The notes beneath the pieces are model-generated. The model searched no databases. It was not told the DNA's origin and saw nothing but the letters and a program-made list of their open reading frames with translations. Position numbers and translations under genes: made by a program. A DNA stretch of 64,000 nucleotides, taken from positions 4,104-68,103 of the forward strand of contig JBLFXJ010000003.1 of assembly GCA_047609825.1 (NCBI GenBank), given 5' to 3'. Origin of the DNA: GCA-2862545 sp047609825 (GTDB taxonomy: Bacteria > Myxococcota_A > UBA796 > GCA-2862545). Shown one piece after another: positions 34,901 through 41,792 of the stretch (within the stretch, counting starts at the first letter, position 1; the number at the start of each line of letters is the position of its first letter).

Positions 34901-37900
34901 CCCGGCGTGTACGTGAACGATCCGTTGGCGTTGAGCGACAACACGCCCTCGGTGGTCGTGGCCACGAGGTCGGCGGTGAGCGGCTCGCCGTCGATGTCGA
35001 AGTCGTTGGCGAGCACCCCGGAGACGGAGGGCACGCTCAACACCGCATCTTCGTCGATGTCGTAGGCGTCGTCGGCCACCACCGGCGCATCATCGTCGTT
35101 TTCGACCGTGATGGTGACGGTGGCCTCGGCCGACAGGTCGCCGAAGTCGTCGATCTGGTACCGGAAGCTGTCGACCCCGATGAAGTCGAGGTTCGGCGTG
35201 TACACGAACGCGCCGTCGGCGCCCAGGGCGACCGAGCCGTTGGCGGGGTCGGTGACCTTGACAGCGGTGAGCGAGAGGGGGTCGGACTCCACATCGTTGT
35301 CGTTCGACAGCACACCGGAGAGTGCGTCGATGGACAGCGGGGTGTCCTCCCCCGTGACGTAGTTGTCATCGACCGTGACCGCGACATCGTTCACCGCGGT
35401 GACGGTGATGTTCACCGTGGTGGGCGCCGAGCGCTCGATGCCATCGAAGGCTTGGTAGGTGAAGCTGTCCGGGCCGTTGTAGTTGGCGTCTCCGGTGTAG
35501 GTGAACGAGCCGTCGCCCACGAGCAGCACGGTGCCGTTGGCGGGGCGCACGCCGAGCAGAGCGGACATCGCGTCGCCCTCGAGATCGGTGTCGTTGCCGA
35601 GCACACCGGGGGCGTCGACCACGAGGGGCACATCCTCGGCCACGACGTAGTCGTCATCGAGCGTGCGCGGTGCGTCGTTCTCTCCACCGACCGTGAGGGT
35701 GACGGTGGCCGGCGCGCTGGTGGCGCCGCGGCTGTCGTCGACCACGTACACGAAGCTGTCGGGACCGACGTAGTCGGCCTCGGGCATGAACTCGAAGCCG
35801 CCGTCGGCCGCGAGCACCAGCGCACCGTGGATCGGCGACACGGTGACGCGGGCGGACATCAGGTCGCCCTCGGGATCGCTGTCGTTGTCGAGCACGCCAG
35901 GCGCGTCCACCACGAGGAGGGTGTCTTCGATCACGCCGTAGGCGTCGTCTTCCACGTCGGGTGCGTCGTTGCTGTCGCCGACGTTGATGGTGACGGTTGT
36001 GTACGCGGAGCGCAGGAAGCCGTCGAACGCCTGGTAGGTGAAGGTGTCGTCGCCGATGAAGTCTTCGTCCGGCGTGTAGGTGAAGCTGCCGTCCGGGTTC
36101 ATGTCGAGATCGCCGTTGCTCGGCGGGCGGCGCACCTCGGCGGTGAGCGGGTCGTCTACGCCGTGGGACGGGTCGTCGGCGTCGGTGTCGTTGGCCAGCA
36201 CACCGGCCAGCGCGTCGCGCTCCAGCGTGGTGTCTTCCGACGCGAAGTACAGGTCGGCCACGCCGACCGGGGCGTCGTTGATCGGCTGCACGTCGAGGGT
36301 GACGGTGGTGATGGCGCTGTTCAGCAGGCCGTCGGTGGCGCGGTAGGTGAACGTGTCGATCCCGACGAAGTCGACGTTCGGCGTGTAGGTGAAGGTGCCG
36401 TCGGCCCGGAGTTCGAACTCCAGCGCGTTGGTAGGCGCGCCCACTCCGATCGCGGTGAGCGGATCCTCGTCCACGTCGCTGTCGTTGCGGAGCACGCCGT
36501 TGACCAGGCCGGCGACGAAGGTGGTGTCTTCGTCGAAGATGTACGGCCCGTCATCCACGCCGATCGGCGCGTCGTTCGCGGGCTCGACCGTGATGAAGAC
36601 GGTGGCCGGGTCCGAGTCGAGCACGCCATCCGACGCGACGTAGGTGAAGAAGTCGTCGCCGACGAAGTCGAGGTCCGGCGTGTAGAGGAGCCCGCCATCC
36701 GAGTCCAGGCTGAGCGCGCCGGAGACCGGGGGCAGCACCACGAACGACGACAGGGCGTCGAAGTCGATGTCGCTGTCGTTGCTCAACACACCCGGTGGGT
36801 CGATGAGCAGCGCCACATCTTCGTCCGTGACGTAGGCGTCGCTCAGCGCCACGGGGCGGTCGTTGACCGGCAGTACGTTGATCGTGACCAGGGTAGGCGT
36901 GGAGAGCGCGCGCCCATCCGTGGCCACGTACTCGAAGAAGTCGACCCCGTTGAAGTTCCGATTCGGGGTGTACACGAAGGAGCCATCACCCGAGAGCAGC
37001 ACGCTGCCGTTGCTCGCCGGCGTCTCGAGGTCGACCGCGAGGCCATCCATGTCCACGTCGGAGTCGTTGACCAACAAGCCCGGCGCGTCGACGACCAGCG
37101 AGGTGTCTTCGTCGACCACGTACGGGCCATCCGGCCCAGCGACCGGCGCATCGTTCTGCGGCGTGACGGTGATGGTGACCGTGGCTGGTGCGGACACGGT
37201 GCCGCTAGGGTCCTGGGCCCGGTACGTGAAGGTGTCGACGCCGTTGTAGTCGGGGTCTGGGAGATAGGTGAACGTGCCGTCGTCGTTCAGGTCGAAGGCC
37301 GCATCGTGGAGCGGCGAATCCACCAGCACCGCGATCAGCTCGAGCACGTCGTCGCGGTCGCCTGGCACGTCGGGGTCGGCGAGATCGATGTCGGTGTCGC
37401 CCGCGAGCACGCCCTCAGCGGGGTCGGTCACGTCGAGCCGGGTGTCCTCGGCCACGCTGTACGCATCAGCATCGGCGACCGGGCCGTCGTTGCGCTGCGC
37501 CACGTTGATGGCGACCGTGGCGACCCCAGAGAACTCCACTCCGTCGAACGCGAAGTAGGTGAACGAGTCGGGGCCGTTGAAGTCGGGGTCTGGGCGGTAG
37601 GTGAAGCTACCGTCGGCGAGCAGGCCCCCGACCAGCAAGCCATGGGCTGGCGGCACGTTGAGCTGGGCGGTGATGTCCACGCCAGGCACGGCGCCGGGAT
37701 CGTCGGGGTCGCTGTCGTTGCCCAACACGCCGGGCGGACCGACGACCAGATCGGTGTCTTCGATGGCGTCGAGTGCATCGTCCACCGCGATGGGCGCATC
37801 GTTCTCGATGCCGACGTTCACGCTCACCACGGCGGGGAGGGAGTCGATGCGGCCGTCGTTCACCACGTAGGTGAAGGTGTCCAACCCGTTGAATCCGGGG

Positions 37901-40530
37901 GACGGCGTGTAGGTGAACCGGCCGTCGGGCTCGATGACCGCGACGCCGTTGCCGGCCGGCACCGTGAGGCGCGGCGCGAGGGCGTCGCCATCGATGTCGC
38001 TGTCGTTCGCCAGCAGGTTGCGCAGCGGATCGGGCACCAGGGCCACGTCCTCGCGGGTGGCGTATACGTCGGCCACGGCCACGGGGCGGTCGTTCACCGG
38101 GTTCACGACGATGGTGACCGACGCCACGGCGGAGTAGGCCGAGCCGTCGAACACCCGGTAGGTGAACCCATCCACGCCGTTGACGTTGGGTGCTGCGGAG
38201 TAGTTGAACGAGCCATCGGCGCGGAGCGTGAGCGCACCGAGCGACGCACTGGCCACAAGCTCGACGACCAGCGGGTCGCCGTCGATGTCGAAGTCGCCGG
38301 TGAGCAGGTTGTCCCGCACGCCATCGCGGGTGGCCACGGCGAGCGGGAGGTCCTCGTCGGTCTCGTACTCATCGTCCACGACGACCGGCACGTCGTTGGT
38401 GGGCACGACGGTGATGGACACCGTGGCCACATCCTCCGAGATCGCGCCTTCTTCGTCACGGACCAGGTAGGTGAACCCATCGGGGCCGTTGTAGTCGTCG
38501 TCGGGCTCGTAGCGGTAGCTGCCGTCGGCGGCCCAGCTGAGGGACCCGTGCTCGGGCTCGTCGACCACGTCGTGGACGATGATCTCGTTGAGGTCGCGGT
38601 CGGTGTCGTTGCCGAGGATGCCCGGGGCGCCGACGACCAGAACCGCGTCTTCGTCCACCTCGGCTACGTCGTCCAGCGGCTCGGGGGCATCGTTGGTGTC
38701 TGCGATGTTCAGCGTGACCGTGGCGACGCTGCTCTGCAGGCGCCCGTCCGTCACCTGGTAGGTGAAGCTGTCCACCCCGTTGAAGTTGAGGAACGGGGTG
38801 TAGGTGAAGGAGCCGTCGCCATCGAGGTCGAGCACGCCGTTGACCGGCGGCGCCACCTGCAGTGCGGTGATCACGTCGCCATCGAGGTCGGAGTCGCCGT
38901 CGATCACGCCGGGGGGCAGGACGACGAGGGGCACGTCCTCGAATCCGTCGAAGGAGTCGTCATCGGCGGTCGGGGGGTCGTTCCGCGGGTCGACCGTGAT
39001 GTTGACCGCAGTGACCGCGGACCGTGCGCCGGAAGGATCCTCCGCCTGGTAGGTGAAGGTGTCGACGCCGTTGAAGTCGGGCTCTGGCGTGTAGGTGAAG
39101 CTGCCATCATCCGGGTCGACCACCACCCCACCGAAGGACGGAAGGTCGACGACCACCACGGACAGCTCGTCGAGGTCCACGTCGGAGTCATTGGCGAGCA
39201 GTCCGTCGCCGAAGCCGCGAACGAGGACCGTGTCTTCCGCGGTGCTGTAGTTGTCGCGGACAGCGACCGGGGCATCGTTCTCGGGCAACACACGGAGCGT
39301 GACCGTGGTGCGGTCGGAGACCGATGGGCCGTCAGTGGCCTGGTACGTGAAGGTGTCGACGCCGTTGAAGTTGGGGTTGGGCGTGTAAGTGAAGGTGCCG
39401 TCCTCGAACAGCGCCAGTGCGCCGTTGGAGGTGGTGGTGCCGAGGATCGCGAGCAGCGGATCGCCGTCGATCTCCGCCAGCTCGTCGTTCACCAAGACGG
39501 AGAACGCCGAGACGTAGCCCACATCGTCTTCGGACAGCTCGTACTCATCCACCACCCCGATGGGCCGGTCGTTGATGCTGTCGAGCTCGACGGTGACGGT
39601 GATGGGCTCGGAGTCTTCCACGCCATCGCTCGCCACGTAGGTGAACGACACGTCGCTCGTCTCGTTCGGGCCCGGGGTGAAGGTGAACGATCCGTCAGTG
39701 TTGAGCTCGACCGTGCCGTGGCTGGGATCGGTGAGCTTGCGGGCCGTGAGGCTGTCGAAGTCGATGTCGGTGTCGTTGCCCAACACGCCTGGCGCGCCGA
39801 CCACCAACGCACGATCCTCATCAGTCTCGTAGAAGTCGTCGGTGCCGACGGGGGCGTCGTTGAGGTCGAGCACGGTGATGATGACCGTGCCCTCGGGGCT
39901 ATCGAGCAGGCCGTCGCTCGCGAGGTAGGTGAAGGTGTCCTCGCCCGCGAAGTTCTCGTTCGGGGTGTAGGTCACGTCGGGGAGCGCGCTGGTGTCGAGG
40001 GTGCCGTTCAGCGGCTGCCGCCGGTCGCGGAAGGTGAGGTCGACGTCGTCGATGTCGGTGGCGGTGAGCCGCACGACGACCGGCCGCCCTTCCTGGGTCT
40101 CGGCGAGGATGGGCGCACCGGTGTTCGGCGGATCGTTGACCGGCGCGACCGTGATCGCCACTTGCTCGGGCGAGGAGGTGTCGACGCCGTCGGAGACCGT
40201 GAACGAGAAGCTGTCTTCACCGTTGAAGTCGGGGTCGGGCGTGTAGGTGACCTGGGACTGGCGTCCAGGGACCTCCGGCGAGAGGGTCCCGTGCTCCGGC
40301 CGGACGGCGATGCCGAACTCGAGCGGGTCGTTATCTGCGTCGGTCGCAGACAAATTGATGACGGAACTCGCGTCTTCGTCAGTGACGACAGCGATACCGG
40401 ACGCTGGCTGCGGGGGCGAGTTCGCCTCCGAAGTGTCGACGTCTTTGTCGTTGTTGTTCGCCCGGCACGCGAAGGTCGACGCGAGGACGACCACCAGCGC
40501 GACACGAGTGAAGTTGACCACGGGCTGCAT
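24268..40530 (-). CDS. Giant tandem-95 (cadherin-like) repeat lipoprotein, reading on in frame into a second lipoprotein
   Basis: As given, one open frame of 5,420 codons. The start is the ATG at 40530 (GGAG 6 bases away; the GTG at 40536 abuts the Shine-Dalgarno), giving a lipoprotein signal with lipobox TFAC. About 42 diverged Ig/cadherin-like units of about 95 residues follow (to about base 28060), each with N-D-A-P-V, E-D-x-x-L, N-D-x-D-x-D-G-D, D-G-S-F-T-Y-T-P and D-S-F-T-Y. The acidic sites suggest calcium-stiffened repeats. Then comes a right-handed beta-helix-like region (about 28040-26060) with an inserted lamin-tail domain (about 27550-27090). After GTIPTPC the frame crosses a hairpin into low-complexity coding and reaches the ATG of a second lipoprotein at 25908. 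The likely native product is about 4,870 residues, a surface adhesin or filament. Confidence 0.85.
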   Translation of the reverse strand: MQPVVNFTRVALVVVLASTFACRANNNDKDVDTSEANSPPQPASGIAVVTDEDASSVINLSATDADNDPLEFGIAVRPEHGTLSPEVPGRQSQVTYTPDPDFNGEDSFSFTVSDGVDTSSPEQVAITVAPVNDPPNTGAPILAETQEGRPVVVRLTATDIDDVDLTFRDRRQPLNGTLDTSALPDVTYTPNENFAGEDTFTYLASDGLLDSPEGTVIITVLDLNDAPVGTDDFYETDEDRALVVGAPGVLGNDTDIDFDSLTARKLTDPSHGTVELNTDGSFTFTPGPNETSDVSFTYVASDGVEDSEPITVTVELDSINDRPIGVVDEYELSEDDVGYVSAFSVLVNDELAEIDGDPLLAILGTTTSNGALALFEDGTFTYTPNPNFNGVDTFTYQATDGPSVSDRTTVTLRVLPENDAPVAVRDNYSTAEDTVLVRGFGDGLLANDSDVDLDELSVVVVDLPSFGGVVVDPDDGSFTYTPEPDFNGVDTFTYQAEDPSGARSAVTAVNITVDPRNDPPTADDDSFDGFEDVPLVVLPPGVIDGDSDLDGDVITALQVAPPVNGVLDLDGDGSFTYTPFLNFNGVDSFTYQVTDGRLQSSVATVTLNIADTNDAPEPLDDVAEVDEDAVLVVGAPGILGNDTDRDLNEIIVHDVVDEPEHGSLSWAADGSYRYEPDDDYNGPDGFTYLVRDEEGAISEDVATVSITVVPTNDVPVVVDDEYETDEDLPLAVATRDGVRDNLLTGDFDIDGDPLVVELVASASLGALTLRADGSFNYSAAPNVNGVDGFTYRVFDGSAYSAVASVTIVVNPVNDRPVAVADVYATREDVALVPDPLRNLLANDSDIDGDALAPRLTVPAGNGVAVIEPDGRFTYTPSPGFNGLDTFTYVVNDGRIDSLPAVVSVNVGIENDAPIAVDDALDAIEDTDLVVGPPGVLGNDSDPDDPGAVPGVDITAQLNVPPAHGLLVGGLLADGSFTYRPDPDFNGPDSFTYFAFDGVEFSGVATVAINVAQRNDGPVADADAYSVAEDTRLDVTDPAEGVLAGDTDIDLADPDVPGDRDDVLELIAVLVDSPLHDAAFDLNDDGTFTYLPDPDYNGVDTFTYRAQDPSGTVSAPATVTITVTPQNDAPVAGPDGPYVVDEDTSLVVDAPGLLVNDSDVDMDGLAVDLETPASNGSVLLSGDGSFVYTPNRNFNGVDFFEYVATDGRALSTPTLVTINVLPVNDRPVALSDAYVTDEDVALLIDPPGVLSNDSDIDFDALSSFVVLPPVSGALSLDSDGGLLYTPDLDFVGDDFFTYVASDGVLDSDPATVFITVEPANDAPIGVDDGPYIFDEDTTFVAGLVNGVLRNDSDVDEDPLTAIGVGAPTNALEFELRADGTFTYTPNVDFVGIDTFTYRATDGLLNSAITTVTLDVQPINDAPVGVADLYFASEDTTLERDALAGVLANDTDADDPSHGVDDPLTAEVRRPPSNGDLDMNPDGSFTYTPDEDFIGDDTFTYQAFDGFLRSAYTTVTINVGDSNDAPDVEDDAYGVIEDTLLVVDAPGVLDNDSDPEGDLMSARVTVSPIHGALVLAADGGFEFMPEADYVGPDSFVYVVDDSRGATSAPATVTLTVGGENDAPRTLDDDYVVAEDVPLVVDAPGVLGNDTDLEGDAMSALLGVRPANGTVLLVGDGSFTYTGDANYNGPDSFTYQAFDGIERSAPTTVNITVTAVNDVAVTVDDNYVTGEDTPLSIDALSGVLSNDNDVESDPLSLTAVKVTDPANGSVALGADGAFVYTPNLDFIGVDSFRYQIDDFGDLSAEATVTITVENDDDAPVVADDAYDIDEDAVLSVPSVSGVLANDFDIDGEPLTADLVATTTEGVLSLNANGSFTYTPGPNFNGEDSFTYTANDGALDSAVATARITVNPVNDAPTAAPDAYAATEEEEIDISSVLGVLANDTDIDGDVLTATLVATTPNGSLALDLDGSFTYTSDIDFSGVDTFTYRVNDPTGPGDTAVVTITVGDGNDAPVGTDDAFDAVEDTVLDVPPLFGVLANDSDADGDPMTVSLLASTSAGALVLDADGSFVYTPAADATGVDSFTYQIADGRGGLGTATATITVAPVNDAPRPVADAFTVDEDVLFVSSPVSVLDNDVEVDGDPLIEAVVVANPLHGDLVLAGDGTWEYDPDPNYHGPDSFQYRARDGFVPDSVPSTVTITVAPVNDAPTGVADIYDTREDEPLVVDSIRGVLANDSDVDGDALTAVILSPPPLGSVSLALDGSFTYTPAADFAGPESFTYQADDGALLSSAITVTINVGAEDDAPIVVDDAYVVTEDTVLNVDRFAGMLSNDFDLEGESLTVVGIDALPVLGTLTFNANGSFVYTPFVDEDGDGDGTTVDDTFTYRVSDGTFEVVGLVEITIDPVNDAPRGLPDAFVTDEDTPIIAGPPGLLGNDTDVEGDAFVATLISEPSHGALVLDPDGTFVYTPAPDYNGEDFFRYAPEDDDLGATLTVNLTINPVNDVPVPTADTYVVNEDTLLGGNVMDNDLDVDSLVLTVALVDDVSNGTLSLASDGTFTYTPDPDWFSSPAPDQFTYNLSDGLAVVGPTTVDITVTAQGDVPRGVVDAYGTLEDTPLVVGVPGVLGNDVEVDGAFPFEGEAITAELVVGPPNGDVSLNSDGSFTYTPDLNYNLDAGPETFTYRPVDGDGPGATVTVTLSVDPVNDIPVSADDLYVPTEDVLFTADVLTGVLANDTDVEGDALTAVLVDTTVSGLLALSSDGSFTYQPDPDFDGVDSFTYRATDSEAGTLGTVTLTVGAVNDRPTCVGDGPFVTSEDNPLDTVSSVLANDDDIDADPLTATLVGSVANGALTLRPDGTFLYTPNAHYNGPDSFTYRPSDGIITSVDLCSVSINVTPVNDAPVAAVEAYVMDEDEVLSIGALAGVLANDSDIDSGLLTASVVAPPASGVLNLISDGSFTYTPAPNVNGLITFTYQVSDGALTDTAVVSINISAVNDAPVALADAYDATEDAPLVVGALEGLIANDSDVDLDLLTTTVDTPPTKGALALASNGSFTYTPNANANGIDSFVYSLSDGALTDTATVTIDITAENDAPVAVDDSYAIDEDGVLSVLAAAGVRANDTDVETLTSDLTIAVLDSTDDGALSLAANGSFTYTPDANFNGVDSFTYTVSDGVLTGTGTATITVNPINDAPVGVDDAYPMDEDTVLTVAALAGVLINDTDVDVGASLTAATVTDEPDDGIVDLNSDGSFDYTPNPDFFGVDTFTYRVTDGVLNDTATVTITVSNVQDAPVAVDDVAAVTEDGVLAVSPPGVLANDSDVDGDALTSTILVGPIHGTLTFAAGGASVNGDGSYRYTPDPDYFGPDSFTYEADDGIDTTAATVNITVNPLGDVPVASDDAYVMAEDGFLSPLGFENLLANDSDDDGEPLTVNTSPIVAPTNGVLVLDSDGGFDYTPNPDFNGVDSFVYEISDPGGDTAQATATITVNPVNDAPVAVADSYDVDEDLVLSVGPVAGVRSNDTDVDGDALSITSLVLPTNGTLSLNVDGSFVYDSAPNYNGPDSFTYTVSDGVLTDTAVVTLTVNPVNDAPTADDDVHVVAEDGVLVVGAPGLLSNDTDIDLDALTVDTSPIVNVVNGALSLASDGSFTYTPDPNYNGVDTFTYEIDDGAGGTSQASVTITVTPVNDAPVAVDDGGYAVDEDSSLSVDIVSGVRTNDTDVDGDGLSVSVTSPPSDGVLVLSADGSFDYTPDPDFSGVDSFVYQVSDGALTDTAVATITVNAINDPPQADPDSGYAVDEDAVLVVGAPSGVLTNDSDIDGDAITLNTTPVVLPTHGDVVLSLDGSFVYFPDPDYNGGDSFTYEISDGALTDTATVSITVDPTNDAPVALDDTGFVVAEDGSLVVGDLGGVLANDTDIDGDGLLVNTSPVVNVANGVLSLASDGSFTYTPTADYNGPDSFTYEISDGALTDTATVTITVNAVDDAPIANADAYVTDEDVDLSVGAPGLLDNDVDIDADGLTVNTTPVVDPTDGAVTLAADGSFLYEPDPGFAGVDTFTYEITDGIGTDTAVVTITITGAPTPPLAVDDAYTWVGGATYVQAALGGVLDNDLETEADPFTLTPIVGGATALGGTVDLGADGSFTYVPPAGVGSTVDSFDYTITDDDGSDVGSVDITLGTLVWFVDNAVAPGGDGTEDAPFDTLLAAETASGAGDVLYVMAGDGTPAGYDAGVVLSDDQRLIGEGVDLVVDAIALASAGGRPVLTNVGGVVVEIPDGASGDFEIAGLDLAEATFGIDVGTGLAPADAVSVHDVGIQLTTTGIASASGTLDVVDVDIVAGGGVVINEVHPDPDGVLGDANCDAVVSPTHDEFVEIVNHTEHPVNLTGATLSDASAVRHTFAPGTILDPGDAIVVFGGGTPSCSLPPNATHIVGDGSLSLANAGDSVTLTSAMGTVLDTMTYDGAEGSSDQSLVRSPELFGPFVRHATDAGHADLFSVGEAGDGSAFVAPSFPLVDGISASASSVSVVTSRVDGASGSGVTTSEVGTLVVDDTLLRVCGTGITVDYVSAVGPSVTLSDNVLVGNGVDALGMVDGITITGSPDSGVFAISGNDISGFASGGVVHLGDTVETIASVLTVSANTVHDFDGDAFLVLGDSGGTNAEYTFTLNAVDGGSAALGGLTPGAGVLVDAGALDDILVSITDNDFDDLAVAADFTLVTTSTVTSLIDGNAVGAASAVGAGGDAFAFGSAGSSTLNVTVDGNTISAGSGDITYATIGGACTVATAIAGNEAPGFVLDATSAGTFSLEGALPADTVTANLDDLLNTTSGGAPSVADSGTITIVGVGTIPTPCPRRRDRAGPACLGGAGPRRFAPCFHIGRANPRYPDQAQGVRMVWLLVMFACTPGTADLTGAGKGGPAAATGGSATGGGSATGGGSATGGGSATGGGSATGGGTGTGTGGTTPEPVPVAAAWGADGLDPFHGEPVEWVVTTDPGVSLTVRIVHAEQVVWELDGVVDASGELTGAWDGRAGDGWAGVGQFELHAEVHTSLELAVDTLSVVRVGMTEVYAEDDGGLTSTRVPLYYPGDGALQDPAYALAALDSLDTPDGVPVSFPPIDEETVMGTSITDTMPTVYAFDSQPVLTLVVGWGWQSELGHTGLDEAEVMLSVDGWTVLEGNPLADGRTVTLMRDAPLGDTVGITDEDLTLSFSVGETEVGSQTFPFRAYRVLGPATFGWPDSKYNPWLAAIDPLLRAIEGTPANHDSVADAVVDWVYNDNGLVYDTDRGASFYSEYGGGWDAAWDEPHFYLSDFITRANGSVVNCSDSGNITTTYSNMVGAELHHLIIHENFDLNEIKAIGIDDYTSCPFGPFSCGFSYHAVTTDDGGDTIWDATLALDGDLDPGRAPYDLLPVQTIDGDEYLMRLVRSGFADYYYESRGTIQ
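25727..25816. repeat. Five tandem 18-bp units
   Basis: Five direct copies of an 18-base unit (CCACCRCCCGTCGCCGAG on the plus strand, R being A or G alternately) encode Gly-Ser-Ala-Thr-Gly-Gly on the minus strand, just after the lipobox of the second lipoprotein. They probably form a flexible surface tether; copy number is likely to vary by slippage. Confidence 0.9.
25982..26010 (-). terminator. Hairpin inside the giant open frame
   Basis: A perfect 9-bp inverted repeat (GGGCCCGCC at 25982-25990, GGCGGGCCC at 26002-26010, 11-base loop). On the minus strand it is followed by a moderately T-containing stretch (CGTTTCGC, then GTGTTTTC). It lies between the end of the beta-helix and the Shine-Dalgarno of the second lipoprotein, where an intergenic terminator or attenuator would be expected, yet the reading frame is open through it. 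Confidence 0.55.
28060..40400. repeat. Tandem array of about 42 cadherin-like coding repeats
   Basis: About 285-300 bases per unit. The units have diverged in DNA, but the C-proximal ones (about 28.3-31.8 kb) share longer phrases such as D-G-A-L-T-D-T-A-T-V-T-I, while N-proximal ones vary more, pointing to later expansion at the C-terminal side. The count of about 42 is mine, from the E-D-x-x-L anchors plus two diverged N-terminal units and one diverged last unit. Confidence 0.85.
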
Positions 40531-40755
40531 GCACACTCCGCCAAACTGACTCTGGACCCGGCACGCTAGCGCACGCCCGGACGAGTATCAACCGCCAATC
40601 CGACGACCCGCCTAACCTCGGTTTGGCCAGGGAGAACCGGCAACCTTGCTCGGGTGGACGGGACGGATACGGCGCCCTTGCGAGGGGTGGCACCGTGCGC
40701 GCGCTGGCCGCGGGGCGTGGTTCACCTGTCCCTCGCACCCGTGACAGCCTGCGGT

Positions 40756-41715
40756 TCAGTCGAGCGCGACCTGGTCCACCCGCACACGGGTGTGGCCGGA
40801 CCGCTTCTCCACACACCACCCGTCGAAGCTGTCTTCTTGTAGCTCCAGCCGCACGCGGCGGATCAGCACCTGGAGGTTGTTCGGGTTCATGGTGCGCTGG
40901 AGGATGCCCCAGATGCCCGAGCGGAGCTCGCCGTCTGGGCACCACCCCGCGCGATCCGGCGCCACACCCGCGCGCCGGTCCGCGTCGAGCTGTCGCGCGA
41001 GCACGTACAGCAGCACCGCCCGGTTCGCAGACCCGACCACGTGCGTCGCGCCCGTGTGCAGGTGGGTGATCCGTGCGACGGGACCCGGCCCCCCCTCCAG
41101 CGAGACCGCCAGACGGTAGGGGTACTCCGAGAGCCGGAGCTCCTCCGTGCGCGTGGCGCCGTGGTCGCCGGTGGGCACAAGCCAGGTTCGCCCACCCAGC
41201 TCGAACGGCTCGCCCGGGCGGACCTCGAACGACGCATCACCGGCCTCGATCCAGATGGGGCCGTCCAGGTACAGGAGCAGCGTAGCCAGCGAGGGCGGCG
41301 CCCCGTCCACCACGACGTCGCAGTCCGGCGCCGAGCCCAGGTGCACCCGATCTGCCTGCAGGCGGTGCTTGAGGCCCGTGGACTGGTCGATCAGCACCGG
41401 TGACCAGTGCGCCACGGGCTCGGCCGTGGCGCGAACATGCAGCACCACCTGTCCGCCGAGCACCACGACTGCGCCGTCGCGCAGCGGCACCCTGCCGGTG
41501 ACGGGCGCACCATCGAGCGTGGTGCCGTTGGTGCTGCGCAGGTCCGTGAGCGCGAGCTCGTCACCCTCGAGGGCGATGACGGCGTGGTGGGAGCTCACCC
41601 GCGCGTCTGCGAACGCCAGCACGTTGGTCGGAGCCCGACCGAGAGTCACCGGCTGTCCACCCACATGGTGCACATGAACGACGCTTCCTTGACGCACCAC
41701 CTCGATTCGCGCCAC
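40756..41715 (-). CDS. FHA-domain protein with C-terminal winged-helix-like domain
   Basis: A protein of 319 residues. Residues 1-95 are an FHA phosphothreonine-binding domain: TLGRAPTN, VSSHHAVI and LTDLRSTNGTTLDG match the conserved Gly-Arg, Ser-x-His and Asn-Gly core. A second beta segment (about 105-190) may be a degenerate FHA. The last 90 residues (RAVLLYVLARQLD, ILQRTMNPNNLQVLIRRVRLEL, KRSGHTRVRVD) resemble an OmpR/SARP-type winged helix, so it may be a phosphothreonine-responsive DNA-binding regulator. No signal peptide. It diverges from the Pro-rich membrane protein across 77 bases and precedes the giant gene on the same strand by 219 bases of GC-rich intergenic DNA, in which I see no clear promoter. 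Confidence 0.85.
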   Translation of the reverse strand: MARIEVVRQGSVVHVHHVGGQPVTLGRAPTNVLAFADARVSSHHAVIALEGDELALTDLRSTNGTTLDGAPVTGRVPLRDGAVVVLGGQVVLHVRATAEPVAHWSPVLIDQSTGLKHRLQADRVHLGSAPDCDVVVDGAPPSLATLLLYLDGPIWIEAGDASFEVRPGEPFELGGRTWLVPTGDHGATRTEELRLSEYPYRLAVSLEGGPGPVARITHLHTGATHVVGSANRAVLLYVLARQLDADRRAGVAPDRAGWCPDGELRSGIWGILQRTMNPNNLQVLIRRVRLELQEDSFDGWCVEKRSGHTRVRVDQVALD

Positions 41716-41792
41716 GTCGGAACCTCCAGGACGGCCGCGCGACCCTGACTGCAGGCGGCCGCGATCGCAGGCTACAGGATAGGTGCAGGATC

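Noticed and set aside
27289..40569. Very long plus-strand open frames (up to about 1,700 codons) opposite the giant gene
   Set aside because: They are antisense shadows: GC-rich third positions and repeated Asp/Gly/Thr/Val codons in the minus-strand gene remove stop codons on the other strand. Their translations are His/Arg/Val-rich and repeat with the same period.
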